From: Alcanivorax sp.
Lineage (GTDB): Bacteria > Pseudomonadota > Gammaproteobacteria > Pseudomonadales > Alcanivoracaceae
Assembly: GCF_002733835.1 (NCBI RefSeq)
Contig: NZ_NVWY01000035.1
Coordinates: 1 to 60,826, forward strand
Length of the DNA stretch: 60,826 bases
Direction of reading: 5' to 3'
This document shows, one piece after another, positions 1 through 7,351 of this stretch (positions are counted from its first letter, which is position 1; each line of letters starts with the position of its first letter). Below the pieces are notes generated by a model. It saw only the letters and a list, made by a program, of their open reading frames with translations, was not told the DNA's origin and did not search any database. Both the position numbers and the translations under genes were made by a program.

Positions 1-122
1 CCTGAACCTCCCTGATGACAACGTTTTCTTCGCAGATACATTGTAATCAGATTGGTTCAGGCTTTTTCATTTATCCCAAACTGTGGGACAGCAGTGGGCA
101 TTTGCCGGCCTTTTTTGTGGGC

Positions 123-359
123 TTAGTGGAGGAGGTCGTCGTCCAGGTCGAAGGACTCGTATTCATTGAGTTCCTTCTTCAGACGCCGCTCTTCCAGCCG
201 ATCTTCGATGCGATGGCGCATGTCCATATTGAAAGAGCGGCTGCGAGCGCTGCGCTCTTCCTGCTCTTCCTCATCAACACTGTCATCCAGGATATCGAAA
301 TCTTCGTTCATCAGCAGATCTTCCGAATCAAGGTCTTGCTCATTACGATGGTTACTCAT
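123..359 (-). CDS. Small acidic conserved protein (PA3496-like)
   Basis: A 78-residue, strongly charged protein. The first half is rich in Asp and Glu; the second half holds a basic/acidic helix with the segment RHRIEDRLEERRLKKEL, and the protein ends in an Asp-rich tail. This resembles the small Pseudomonas PA3496 family, which has been named a putative envelope integrity protein; the name is from memory and the function is unproven. I chose the ATG at 359 rather than an in-frame ATG 30 bases upstream because AAGGAGG lies 6 bases before it. There is no signal peptide or membrane segment. It is transcribed away from the next gene and has no obvious operon partner. The family call is moderate; that this is a real gene is fairly sure. 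Confidence 0.7.
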   Translation of the reverse strand: MSNHRNEQDLDSEDLLMNEDFDILDDSVDEEEQEERSARSRSFNMDMRHRIEDRLEERRLKKELNEYESFDLDDDLLH

Positions 360-711
360 GGTGGCCTCCTTTCTGACCTCCTCAAACAACCTGTTATACG
401 GGCTAATCAGGTCCGGACCCCCGGTTTCCCAATCTCCTCAGCGCCTGTATATCCTCAGACTTTCGGCCTTACAAGTTTTTTTTTCTTTTCAATGATGAGT
501 GGCACGGAACATCCGGGCGGAAGGTCAGGGCTGTAATCAATAAGCGCTTGCAGCGGGCGGTTCGGGAGGGCTAAATGTGATGCATATCATGCCCTTCACT
601 CTAATAGAAAAATCAGTAACTTAAGTGCTGGAATGCCCGCAAAAGGCTTTGTAAAGTGGGGGCTGTTCGCCGGTTATCGGTAGGGCGACGACCCGTGGAG
701 AGAATAAGAAT
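360..711. other. Divergent intergenic region
   Basis: This stretch separates the minus-strand acidic protein from the plus-strand membrane protein, so both promoters should lie here. The only ordered element I see is TGAT-GCAT-ATCA at 578-589, which has the half-sites and spacing of an FNR/ANR box (consensus TTGAT-N4-ATCAA) but lacks both outer consensus bases. No clear -10/-35 pair could be placed with it. No ORF here looks coding. Confidence 0.3.
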
Positions 712-2331
712 ATGGCAGAACTGCTGATTATTGTTGGGGTAAGCGCACTCATCATCACCACGCTGGGGCTGATGCATGAAGCCGGTAGCCGGGGCCACAG
801 CTCGCTTTTTTTTCTGGTGCCGCTGGTAAGCCTGGGGCAGGTGCAAAGTCATTGGGAATATTATCGCTGGTGGGCGCTGGGCCGTGTAGCAGCGGTGCTG
901 ACCACTGCGGTGGGCATAGGCCTGTTCGTGGTCACAGGTGGCAGCCTGGCGGGAGACGCTTCCGTGCAGCCGGTATCCAGCCAGAGCGGTCAGGTGCTGC
1001 GTGGCGAGAAAAAAGCCAGCAGCACCGCGTTTGTTTCCTCGGAAGAGTCTGCTCTGTTGGTTGTCGCAAGACAGGGCAAGCGCCTGACCGGGCGTTTGCA
1101 TGGAGAGACATTCCGTTACGACCGTGTTGCCCTGATTGATGGGGTAATGACCCTGAGCCAGGGCGAAGGGTTTCTGGCTGACCTGGAAGTACGCATTCTG
1201 CTGGGTTGGAACCCGGAAGACATCACCGAACGCAGAACATTGATTGTAGGCCCGTCGGATGAGGATGGCCCTGTGGTGCACCTCTCCTGGAAGCCGGAGA
1301 ACCAGGATTACCCGGAGACTCGCATTTTTGACGGTGGCTATCGTATGGAGCTGGCTTTGGCGCCGCTGGATACGGGGCAGCTTTCCGGTTCCCTTGTGCT
1401 GGTCATGCCGGATAGTTTCAAGAGCTATCTGGCCGGGGACTTTACCGCGCACACAAACCACCTGCGTTACCGTAACGGCCAGGTCGATCTGTACTTTGAT
1501 CATGAAGATACTCTGGCCCATGTGGCGGAGGAGTTTCTGCGAACCCAGTTCCCGGAAGGGGCCGTGAGCACGATTGAGGCCCGCCATGTGACCCTTCGGC
1601 GCACGGAAAATAGCGGCCAGGTAATGGCCGTGGTGGAATTGAGTAATGGGGCTGTGCAGGAACGCACGGTACGTTTGGAGAAGAGTGACGTGGGCTGGGC
1701 CGTGGTTGCTGGCTCCATGGAAACCCGTGTTACCACACCCGCAAAAGAGGGCGGGCTGGAGCTGGTGACCCCGAGTGCCGAGAAACCGGCTGAACCGGAA
1801 CGGGCTGCGCCAGAACCGATTATGCAGACGTTCCCGGAATTGGTGGCGTATGAAAACCAGTCGGTGGTGTTGGAAACCACGGGCGGGCGGACCCTGGAGG
1901 GGGTGCTGCGCAAAGTGGATGGCGACCGCCTGTGGCTGGTAATGAATGTGGGCAGCGGTAATGTGGAGCGCAGCGTGGGGGCCGATGAATTACAGTCCCT
2001 GACCCTGTCTTCCGGCCAGCGAGTGAGGTTAACGGTGCCTGGTGGGGATCAGTCGGCGGCGGATGAGCCGGCGGATTCGCCGTCTACCCCGAGCCAAGCG
2101 GTGGAATCGGCGCCTGCGGAACCGGCAGAACCGGCTGCGGTTGAGAACAGCGAGCTCAAGGCGCTGCTAGGAAAAAATGTGACTATTGAGGCCAATGAGG
2201 GGCCCAGTCGCACCGGAATTTTGCAGGCAGTAGCCGACGATCACCTGACCTTGAGTGTGCCGTTGGGCGCGGGCAATATGGAGTACTTTTACGATATCGA
2301 CAGTATTCGCCATATTGAGGCAACCCGTTGA
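712..2331 (+). CDS. Uncharacterised membrane protein with two Sm-like repeats
   Basis: A 539-residue protein I do not recognise. The N-terminus has about three hydrophobic segments (roughly residues 3-20, 30-42 and 60-78). A long region that looks extracytoplasmic or soluble follows. The C-terminal part holds two related blocks, about residues 370-435 and 483-539, separated by a Pro/Ala/Glu-rich linker. Each block has the pattern V-x-L/I-E, R-T-x-x-G-x-L, a short D-x-L-x-L strand, then G-x-G-N-x-E, which is how a small Sm or SH3-like beta barrel would read. The start at 712 has GGAGA upstream. The stop overlaps the TTG start of the next gene by four bases (TTGA), so the two are probably translated together. 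A scaffold or binding role is only a guess. Confidence 0.7.
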   Translation: MAELLIIVGVSALIITTLGLMHEAGSRGHSSLFFLVPLVSLGQVQSHWEYYRWWALGRVAAVLTTAVGIGLFVVTGGSLAGDASVQPVSSQSGQVLRGEKKASSTAFVSSEESALLVVARQGKRLTGRLHGETFRYDRVALIDGVMTLSQGEGFLADLEVRILLGWNPEDITERRTLIVGPSDEDGPVVHLSWKPENQDYPETRIFDGGYRMELALAPLDTGQLSGSLVLVMPDSFKSYLAGDFTAHTNHLRYRNGQVDLYFDHEDTLAHVAEEFLRTQFPEGAVSTIEARHVTLRRTENSGQVMAVVELSNGAVQERTVRLEKSDVGWAVVAGSMETRVTTPAKEGGLELVTPSAEKPAEPERAAPEPIMQTFPELVAYENQSVVLETTGGRTLEGVLRKVDGDRLWLVMNVGSGNVERSVGADELQSLTLSSGQRVRLTVPGGDQSAADEPADSPSTPSQAVESAPAEPAEPAAVENSELKALLGKNVTIEANEGPSRTGILQAVADDHLTLSVPLGAGNMEYFYDIDSIRHIEATR

Positions 2332-3230
2332 AGGTACTGATAACAGGTGGCACTGGGTTTATTGGCCAGCATCTTTGCCGGCGATTGGCAGCCCATGGCC
2401 ACGAGTTGACCGTTCTTACCCGCAAACCCCGAAAAGCGGCTCGCGTGCTGCCGGAAGGGACGCGCCTGGTCACATCTCTGGATGATATCAACAGTGATGC
2501 GGCGATTGATGGCATCGTGAACCTGGCTGGCGAAAGCCTGTTTGCCGGGCGCTGGACCGAGCGGCGCAAGAAGGTGCTGTTTGCTTCACGGGTGGGGGTC
2601 ACCGAAGCCGTAGTGAGTTTGGTATCCCGGCTGGACCGTAAACCGGCGGTGCTGGTTTCCGGTTCAGCCGTGGGCTTTTATGGCAATGCAGATAACGCGG
2701 AATTGTCTGAAGAAAGTCCCGCCCGCAAGCGTGATTTCGGTTATTTGCTCTGTGATGCCTGGGAACAGGCCGCCCGGCCGGTATCGCGACAGGGGGTTCG
2801 GCTGTGTCTGGTGCGCACCGGTATTGTGCTCGGTAGCGATGGCGGTATGTTGAGCAAGTTGCTGCCAGTGTATCGGCTTGGGCTTGGCGCCATGCTTGGT
2901 GATGGCAACCAGTGGCTGAGCTGGGTGCACATTGACGACATGGTGGCGGTGCTGGTTCGGGCGTTGGAAACCCCAGGGGTAGATGGTGTTTTCAATGCTT
3001 GCGCACCGGCCCCGGTAACCCAGCGAGAGTTTCACCACACCCTTGCCCGACAAGTGAAACGCCCGGCGCTGCTGCGCGTGCCATCCACCGCACTCAAAGT
3101 GGGCTTGGGAGAGCAATCCTCCATGCTGATTGGCGGCCAGCGGGTTTACCCCCGGCGCCTGGAGCAGCAGGGCTTCATTTTCCGTTTCCCGGACCTGGAT
3201 TCTGCCCTGTCTCACCTGACCAGTCGTTAA
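2328..3230 (+). CDS. TIGR01777 family (YfcH-like) NAD-dependent epimerase
   Basis: A 300-residue member of the atypical short-chain dehydrogenases. The N-terminal dinucleotide-binding motif GGTGFIG sits at residues 7-13. The family pattern NLAGESLFAGRWTERRK follows, and the SGSAVGFYG stretch carries the Ser/Tyr region. The C-terminus has the family's DUF1731-like segment (PRRLEQQGF.FRFPDL). E. coli YfcH and human SDR39U1 belong to this family; the substrate is unknown. It starts with TTG inside the stop of the upstream membrane protein gene (TTGA overlap), which fixes the start and suggests translational coupling. Family assignment is strong; biological role is open. Confidence 0.88.
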   Translation: MKVLITGGTGFIGQHLCRRLAAHGHELTVLTRKPRKAARVLPEGTRLVTSLDDINSDAAIDGIVNLAGESLFAGRWTERRKKVLFASRVGVTEAVVSLVSRLDRKPAVLVSGSAVGFYGNADNAELSEESPARKRDFGYLLCDAWEQAARPVSRQGVRLCLVRTGIVLGSDGGMLSKLLPVYRLGLGAMLGDGNQWLSWVHIDDMVAVLVRALETPGVDGVFNACAPAPVTQREFHHTLARQVKRPALLRVPSTALKVGLGEQSSMLIGGQRVYPRRLEQQGFIFRFPDLDSALSHLTSR

Positions 3231-3551
3231 GCTGGCCCAGCCTGTCCAATGGTGATTTGTGCAGCGCCAGGGTGGATGCCGGGTGGCTGGCGTTGTTTCT
3301 GACGCCTTCCTGGGGAGAATGCCGGGGATGGACAGGAAATCCTCCGTATAAAGAGAAGAAAAAGCCCCCACATTCCAGATTTTGAACAAAGATATCTGGC
3401 GTTGTGCATTCGGCGTTCGGCGATTTGCCAGGGTTGAATAGTGAGGCGGGCCTTGAGGTCCGCTTATCACTCAATTCAGTGACGCACCTTGAAAACCCCC
3501 GGTTTGCCCATATCTGTTTCTCAACATTACCCGCAGGTTCAGGAGCCAATC
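3231..3551 (+). promoter_or_regulatory. htpG upstream region, 5' UTR
   Basis: A 321-base gap between the epimerase gene and htpG. It holds a short hairpin at about 3446-3463 (GCGGGCC-TTGA-GGTCCGC) and, near the end, the sigma-32 promoter listed separately. I see no credible ORF. The Shine-Dalgarno AGGAG lies about 8 bases before the GTG start of htpG. Confidence 0.6.
3488..3514 (+). promoter_or_regulatory. Sigma-32 (RpoH) heat-shock promoter of htpG
   Basis: CTTGAAA at 3488-3494 is followed after 12 bases by CCCATAT at 3507-3513. This is almost the textbook RpoH promoter (CTTGAAA, 11-16 bases, CCCCATNT). Transcription would start near 3520, leaving a leader of about 30 bases before the htpG GTG at 3552. 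The match, spacing and position before a classic heat-shock gene agree. Confidence 0.87.
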
Positions 3552-5402
3552 GTGTCAGCAGAAAAACAGACCCATGGATTTCAGGCAGAAGTATCCCGTC
3601 TTCTTCACTTGATGATTCATTCTCTCTACAGCAACCGGGAAATCTTTTTGCGGGAGCTGATTTCCAATGCGTCGGATGCGTGCGACAAGTTACGTTTCCA
3701 GGCGCTGGATAATCCTGCGTTGCTGGAGCAGGGTGGTGAACCCCGCATTACCCTGCAAGTGGACAAGGGCGCGGGCACCTTGACCATTACCGACAACGGT
3801 ATTGGCATGGGCCAGGATGAGGTAGTGGATAACCTGGGTACGATTGCCCGTTCCGGCACGGAAAAATTCCTCGCCAGCCTGAGTGGTGATCAGAAGAAAG
3901 ACGCTCAGCTGATTGGTCAGTTCGGAGTGGGGTTTTATTCAGCCTTTATCGTGGCTGACACCGTCACCGTGGAAACCCGCAAGGCCGGGGAAGCGGCGGC
4001 CAATGGGGTGCGTTGGGAAAGCGATGGTAAGGGTGAGTTTTCCGTTGAGCCGCTTACCCGTGATGAATCCGGCACAGCGGTGATTCTGCATCTGCGTGAC
4101 GACGCCCGTGATTTTTTGGATGACTTTAAAATTCGCCAGGTGATTGGCCAGTATTCCGACCACGTGGCTTTCCCGATTGTGCTGGTGACAGCCCCGGACG
4201 GTGATGGCGACGCCAAAGAGGAAACCCTGAATTCCGCCACCGCGCTTTGGCAGCGGGCGCGAAGCGAAGTCACGGATGAGGAATACCAGAACTTTTACAA
4301 GCACATCAGCCATGACTTTCAGGACGCGCTGACCTGGAGTCATAACAAGGTGGAAGGCAAGCTGGAGTACACCAGTCTGCTCTATATCCCGGCTCGGGCG
4401 CCGTTCGATCTGTATCAGCGTGAGGCCAACCGTGGCCTGAAATTGTACGTCCAACGCGTTTTTATCATGGATGATGCGGAACAGTTCCTGCCCCAGTACC
4501 TGCGTTTCATCAAGGGGGTCATTGATGCTCCGGATCTGCCGCTGAACGTGAGCCGTGAGTTGCTGCAGGACTATGGCCCGGTACAGAAGATTCGTGCTGC
4601 GCTGACCAAGCGTGTGCTGCAGATGCTGAAAAAACTCAGTAATGATGATGAACAGTACGCCACCTTCTGGGCCCAGTTTGGTCAGGTGATCAAGGAAGGG
4701 GTGGCCGAAGATCGTGACAACCAGCAAGCCATCGCTGCCTTGTTGCGCTTTGCCACCAGCAGTAACCCGGATTCGGTGACTACCTCCCTGGATGAATACC
4801 TGGACAACAAGCCAGCAGAGCAGGACAGCATTTACTACCTGTTGGCGGATACCCCGTCGGCCGCGCGGCAAAGCCCACACCTGGAAGTGTTCCGCAAGAA
4901 AGGCATCGAGGTATTGCTGCTCAGTGATCCCGTCGATGAGTGGATGGTGGGTTATCTGGAAAGCTACAAGGATGTGAAGCTGGTCAATGCTGCCCGGGGT
5001 GAGCTGGACCTGGGCAATGATGAACAGGCGAACAACGATGATCCGCTGATTCAACGCCTGTCCGGGAGCCTGAGCGAGCATGTGGAAGCGGTACGTGCCA
5101 CGACGCGCCTGGTGGATTCCCCGGCCTGTCTGGTTCTGGCGGAAGACCAGCTCGGCCCGCAGATGCGCCGTATGCTGGAAGCCGCTGGCCAGCCTGTTCC
5201 GGAAAACAAGCCGGTTCTGGAGGTGAATCTGGGTCACGATCTATTGGCCAAACTGAGTGGCATCGACGCGGGTGAGCGTTTTGATGACCTGGCTGCACTG
5301 TTGCTGGACCAGGCTATGCTAGCGGAAGGTCAGCTGCCCAAGGACCCGGCGGCAACCGCACGCAGAATGCATGAGATGCTTGTCAATGCAGTGAATAATT
5401 AA
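3552..5402 (+). CDS. htpG: Chaperone HtpG (bacterial Hsp90)
   Basis: A cytosolic ATP-dependent chaperone of 616 residues, close to the usual 620-635. The N-terminal GHKL ATPase shows all signature motifs: ISNASDACDKL, DNGIGM, and GQFGVGFYSAF. The middle domain includes the conserved Arg-containing stretch PLNVSRELLQ, and the C-terminal dimerisation domain is complete. The open frame extends upstream, but the GTG at 3552 has AGGAG before it and begins MSAEKQTHGFQAEV, matching family N-termini, so I use it. The gene is alone, behind a sigma-32 promoter and before a strong terminator, so it should be a single heat-inducible unit. Confidence 0.97.
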   Translation: MSAEKQTHGFQAEVSRLLHLMIHSLYSNREIFLRELISNASDACDKLRFQALDNPALLEQGGEPRITLQVDKGAGTLTITDNGIGMGQDEVVDNLGTIARSGTEKFLASLSGDQKKDAQLIGQFGVGFYSAFIVADTVTVETRKAGEAAANGVRWESDGKGEFSVEPLTRDESGTAVILHLRDDARDFLDDFKIRQVIGQYSDHVAFPIVLVTAPDGDGDAKEETLNSATALWQRARSEVTDEEYQNFYKHISHDFQDALTWSHNKVEGKLEYTSLLYIPARAPFDLYQREANRGLKLYVQRVFIMDDAEQFLPQYLRFIKGVIDAPDLPLNVSRELLQDYGPVQKIRAALTKRVLQMLKKLSNDDEQYATFWAQFGQVIKEGVAEDRDNQQAIAALLRFATSSNPDSVTTSLDEYLDNKPAEQDSIYYLLADTPSAARQSPHLEVFRKKGIEVLLLSDPVDEWMVGYLESYKDVKLVNAARGELDLGNDEQANNDDPLIQRLSGSLSEHVEAVRATTRLVDSPACLVLAEDQLGPQMRRMLEAAGQPVPENKPVLEVNLGHDLLAKLSGIDAGERFDDLAALLLDQAMLAEGQLPKDPAATARRMHEMLVNAVNN

Positions 5403-5443
5403 ATAGCTGCGCGGACCAGGTTTGAGCATGATTCCGTGTTTGA

Positions 5444-5480
5444 GGCCGCGACCACAGGGTGGGCGCGGCCTTCTTGTTTG
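5444..5480 (+). terminator. Rho-independent terminator of htpG
   Basis: Arms AGGCCGCG (5444-5451) and CGCGGCCT (5465-5472) form a GC-rich stem followed by TTCTTGTTT. It lies 42 bases after the htpG stop. Its core closely resembles the long hairpin at 60650-60706. Confidence 0.8.
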
Positions 5481-5567
5481 TCGAAAATACCAGCCTCAAT
5501 CGCGTCGCTGTTCACTATTCACTGTTAACTGCTTTATGATGCCCGAAAGCGTAAACAAGGCGTTCCT

Positions 5568-6599
5568 ATGACGCAGAACAAGCATAATGCCGCCATTCTT
5601 GGCGGGGGCAGTTTCGGTACTGCCATGGCCAGCATCCTTGCGGCCAACGGCCACAGCGTGAACTTGTGGGTTCGTGATCCGGAAACTGCGGCGGCGATCA
5701 ATATTGATCGCGAGAACAGCCGCTATCTGCCCGGTGCCGAATTACCGGAAGGGGTGACGGCCACGGATAACCTGGAGGAAGCTTTAACGCACGCCTCCAT
5801 GGTCTTTGTGGCGATTCCCAGCAAGGCTTTCGCCGAGGTGCTGGAGCAGGCCCGCCAATGGGTGCCGGACGATACCCTGGTGATCAGTTGCACCAAGGGG
5901 ATCTATGCGGAGGGTTTCCTGCTGATGAGCGAGCTGCTGCATCAGTATTGGCCGCATACCCGTATTGGCGTGCTCAGTGGCCCTAACCTGGCCAAGGAAG
6001 TGGTGGAGCAGAAATTTACCGGTACGGTGATCGCCAGCCCCGATGAGCAGCTGCGACAGACCGTGCAGGACGCGCTGAGCTGCGATTATTTTCGCGTGTA
6101 TGACAACCCGGATATTTATGGTGTCGAGCTTGGTGGGGCGCTAAAGAATATCTATGCGGTGGCATCAGGCATGGCCGCAGCCATCGGCGTAGGCGAAAAC
6201 AGCCGCAGTTTTCTGATTACCCGTGCGCTGGCAGAAATGAGCCGCTTCGCGGTAGAGCTTGGCGCCAACCCCATGACCTTCCTGGGCCTGTCCGGAGTGG
6301 GGGACTTGATTGCTACCTGTACTTCGTCGCTGTCACGCAATTATCAAGTGGGTTTCCAGCTCGGCGAAGGCAAAAGCCTGGAGGAAGCGATTGCGCACCT
6401 TGGGCAGACTGCCGAAGGGATCAATACCATCAAACTGGTGGCGGATAAGGCTGCGGAACTTGACGTTTATATGCCTCTGGCCACTGCGCTTTACAAGATT
6501 GTCTATCATGGCAAGCCGCTGGAACTGGTCATCCAAAATCTGATGAGTGGTGAGTACAAGCACGATGTGGAATTTCAGCTGGGTGCGTTCAGCTCATGA
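5568..6599 (+). CDS. gpsA: Glycerol-3-phosphate dehydrogenase [NAD(P)+]
   Basis: Reduces dihydroxyacetone phosphate to sn-glycerol 3-phosphate for phospholipid synthesis, in the cytosol. The N-terminal nucleotide-binding motif reads GGGSFGTAMA near residues 12-21. The segment IGVLSGPNLAKEV and the catalytic-Lys stretch VELGGALKNIYA are typical of GpsA, as is LSGVGDLIATCTS. Length of 343 is usual. An AAGG sequence lies 8-9 bases before the ATG. The stop codon overlaps the start of sixA (ATGA), so the pair is coupled; the gpsA-sixA pairing is seen in other gammaproteobacteria. Confidence 0.96.
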   Translation: MTQNKHNAAILGGGSFGTAMASILAANGHSVNLWVRDPETAAAINIDRENSRYLPGAELPEGVTATDNLEEALTHASMVFVAIPSKAFAEVLEQARQWVPDDTLVISCTKGIYAEGFLLMSELLHQYWPHTRIGVLSGPNLAKEVVEQKFTGTVIASPDEQLRQTVQDALSCDYFRVYDNPDIYGVELGGALKNIYAVASGMAAAIGVGENSRSFLITRALAEMSRFAVELGANPMTFLGLSGVGDLIATCTSSLSRNYQVGFQLGEGKSLEEAIAHLGQTAEGINTIKLVADKAAELDVYMPLATALYKIVYHGKPLELVIQNLMSGEYKHDVEFQLGAFSS

Positions 6600-7072
6600 A
6601 ACTCTACCTTTGCCGCCACGGGCAGGCCGTCTCACAGGCGGCCACGGATGCCCTGCGGCCGCTAACAGAAGCCGGGCAGGCGGCACTGCTGTCGCATTGG
6701 CAATCCTTGCAAGGCCGTGGCGTTCAGCTCAGCGGTCTGATCGTCAGCCCGTACCTGCGTGCTCAACAAACCGCAGATTGTATCGCCCAGGTATATAGCG
6801 GTTTATCCCGGCAGGAGTGTCCCTACCTGACGCCGGATAGCCACCCCCAGGCCCTGTTCGACTGGTTGCTGGCCAACCCGCCGGTCTCAAATACGGTGCT
6901 TGTGAGCCATATGCCACTGGTGTCGCAATTGACCGCCAAGTGGACCGGTGTACCAGAGCGGGTGGGTTTCAACGTGGGGACTGTCGCCTGTTTCGATGTG
7001 GATGTGACTGCCGCCAACGGGGCGCAATTGCTGTGGTTATGCAGCCCTGGCGAGGAGCTCGCCAGCCGTTAA
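6596..7072 (+). CDS. sixA: Phosphohistidine phosphatase SixA
   Basis: A 158-residue member of the histidine phosphatase superfamily. The catalytic RHG motif is at residues 7-9 (YLCRHGQA). The second-half His lies in LVSHMPLVSQL, and the conserved Arg stretch is SPYLRAQQTAD. SixA removes phosphate from histidine on phosphotransfer proteins (ArcB HPt domain or nitrogen-PTS NPr in E. coli). The ATG is within the gpsA stop (ATGA), so start choice is firm. It is the last gene of the two-gene unit; the small RNA candidate follows 89 bases later. Confidence 0.92.
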   Translation: MKLYLCRHGQAVSQAATDALRPLTEAGQAALLSHWQSLQGRGVQLSGLIVSPYLRAQQTADCIAQVYSGLSRQECPYLTPDSHPQALFDWLLANPPVSNTVLVSHMPLVSQLTAKWTGVPERVGFNVGTVACFDVDVTAANGAQLLWLCSPGEELASR

Positions 7073-7126
7073 TCGGTGATTCGCCACCCTTGATAGGCCC
7101 TTGTGTACCGTTCGCCGATCCGGTCT

Positions 7127-7154
7127 TTGCAACGGCGGGTGGGCATCGTAGCCT
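7127..7154 (+). promoter_or_regulatory. Possible sigma-70 promoter of the small RNA candidate
   Basis: TTGCAA at 7127-7132, a 16-base spacer, and TAGCCT at 7149-7154. Both boxes are imperfect. The predicted start near 7161 coincides with the first base of a perfect 8-bp hairpin, which is why the pair is listed. Confidence 0.4.
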
Positions 7155-7160
7155 GAATTT

Positions 7161-7294
7161 GGTGACACAATGAACGCATGGCAGACTCCTGAACCGTGTC
7201 ACCGGAACCACACCTGAGGGGGGAAATCATGGTGTCTCCTTGCACCGTGAGGCTTAGGTCGAATTAAGCACCAACCATCGTTGGTGCTTTTTTT
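7161..7294 (+). ncRNA. Candidate small RNA between sixA and a kinase gene
   Basis: About 134 bases that look like a free-standing RNA. A perfect stem GGTGACAC (7161-7168) / GTGTCACC (7196-7203) opens it, a weaker ACACC/GGTGT stem (about 7210-7235) with a G-rich loop follows, and it closes with the strong terminator at 7266-7294. A possible promoter lies directly upstream. A 15-codon frame (ATG at 7170) exists in the first loop, but has no ribosome site. I cannot match it to a known RNA family by eye; it has two GGA motifs, too few to claim a CsrA/RsmA sponge. It may instead be the 3' UTR of gpsA-sixA, possibly processed. Confidence 0.45.
7266..7294 (+). terminator. Rho-independent terminator
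   Basis: AGCACCAAC, loop CATC, GTTGGTGCT, then a run of T. This is a perfect 9-bp stem with a strong T tract on the plus strand. On the minus strand the T tract is only two bases, so it mainly ends plus-strand transcription (sixA or the small RNA candidate). Confidence 0.9.
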
Positions 7295-7351
7295 ATGCCG
7301 TTCAGCGGCCAGGGATCTGAACCGTTACTGTCTGTTTTCTACGGGGGTGGT

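Noticed and set aside
1..122. A possible gene end at the left edge.
   Set aside because: No frame shows protein-like sequence with a plausible stop; the only ORF there overlaps the minus-strand acidic gene and lacks any likeness.
3939..5237. A 432-codon antisense frame in htpG.
   Set aside because: HtpG is certain; the antisense protein shows no domain and only His/Gln/Arg-rich low-complexity sequence.
5505..5541. A promoter for gpsA (TTCACT, 18 bases, TATGAT).
   Set aside because: The -35 is poor and the region is made of TTCACT/GTTAAC-type repeats, similar in kind to the AT-rich stretch after miaE, so the match may be chance.
7170..7217. A 15-codon ORF in the first loop of the small RNA candidate.
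   Set aside because: No ribosome-binding site, and it sits inside a hairpin; kept only as a remark.
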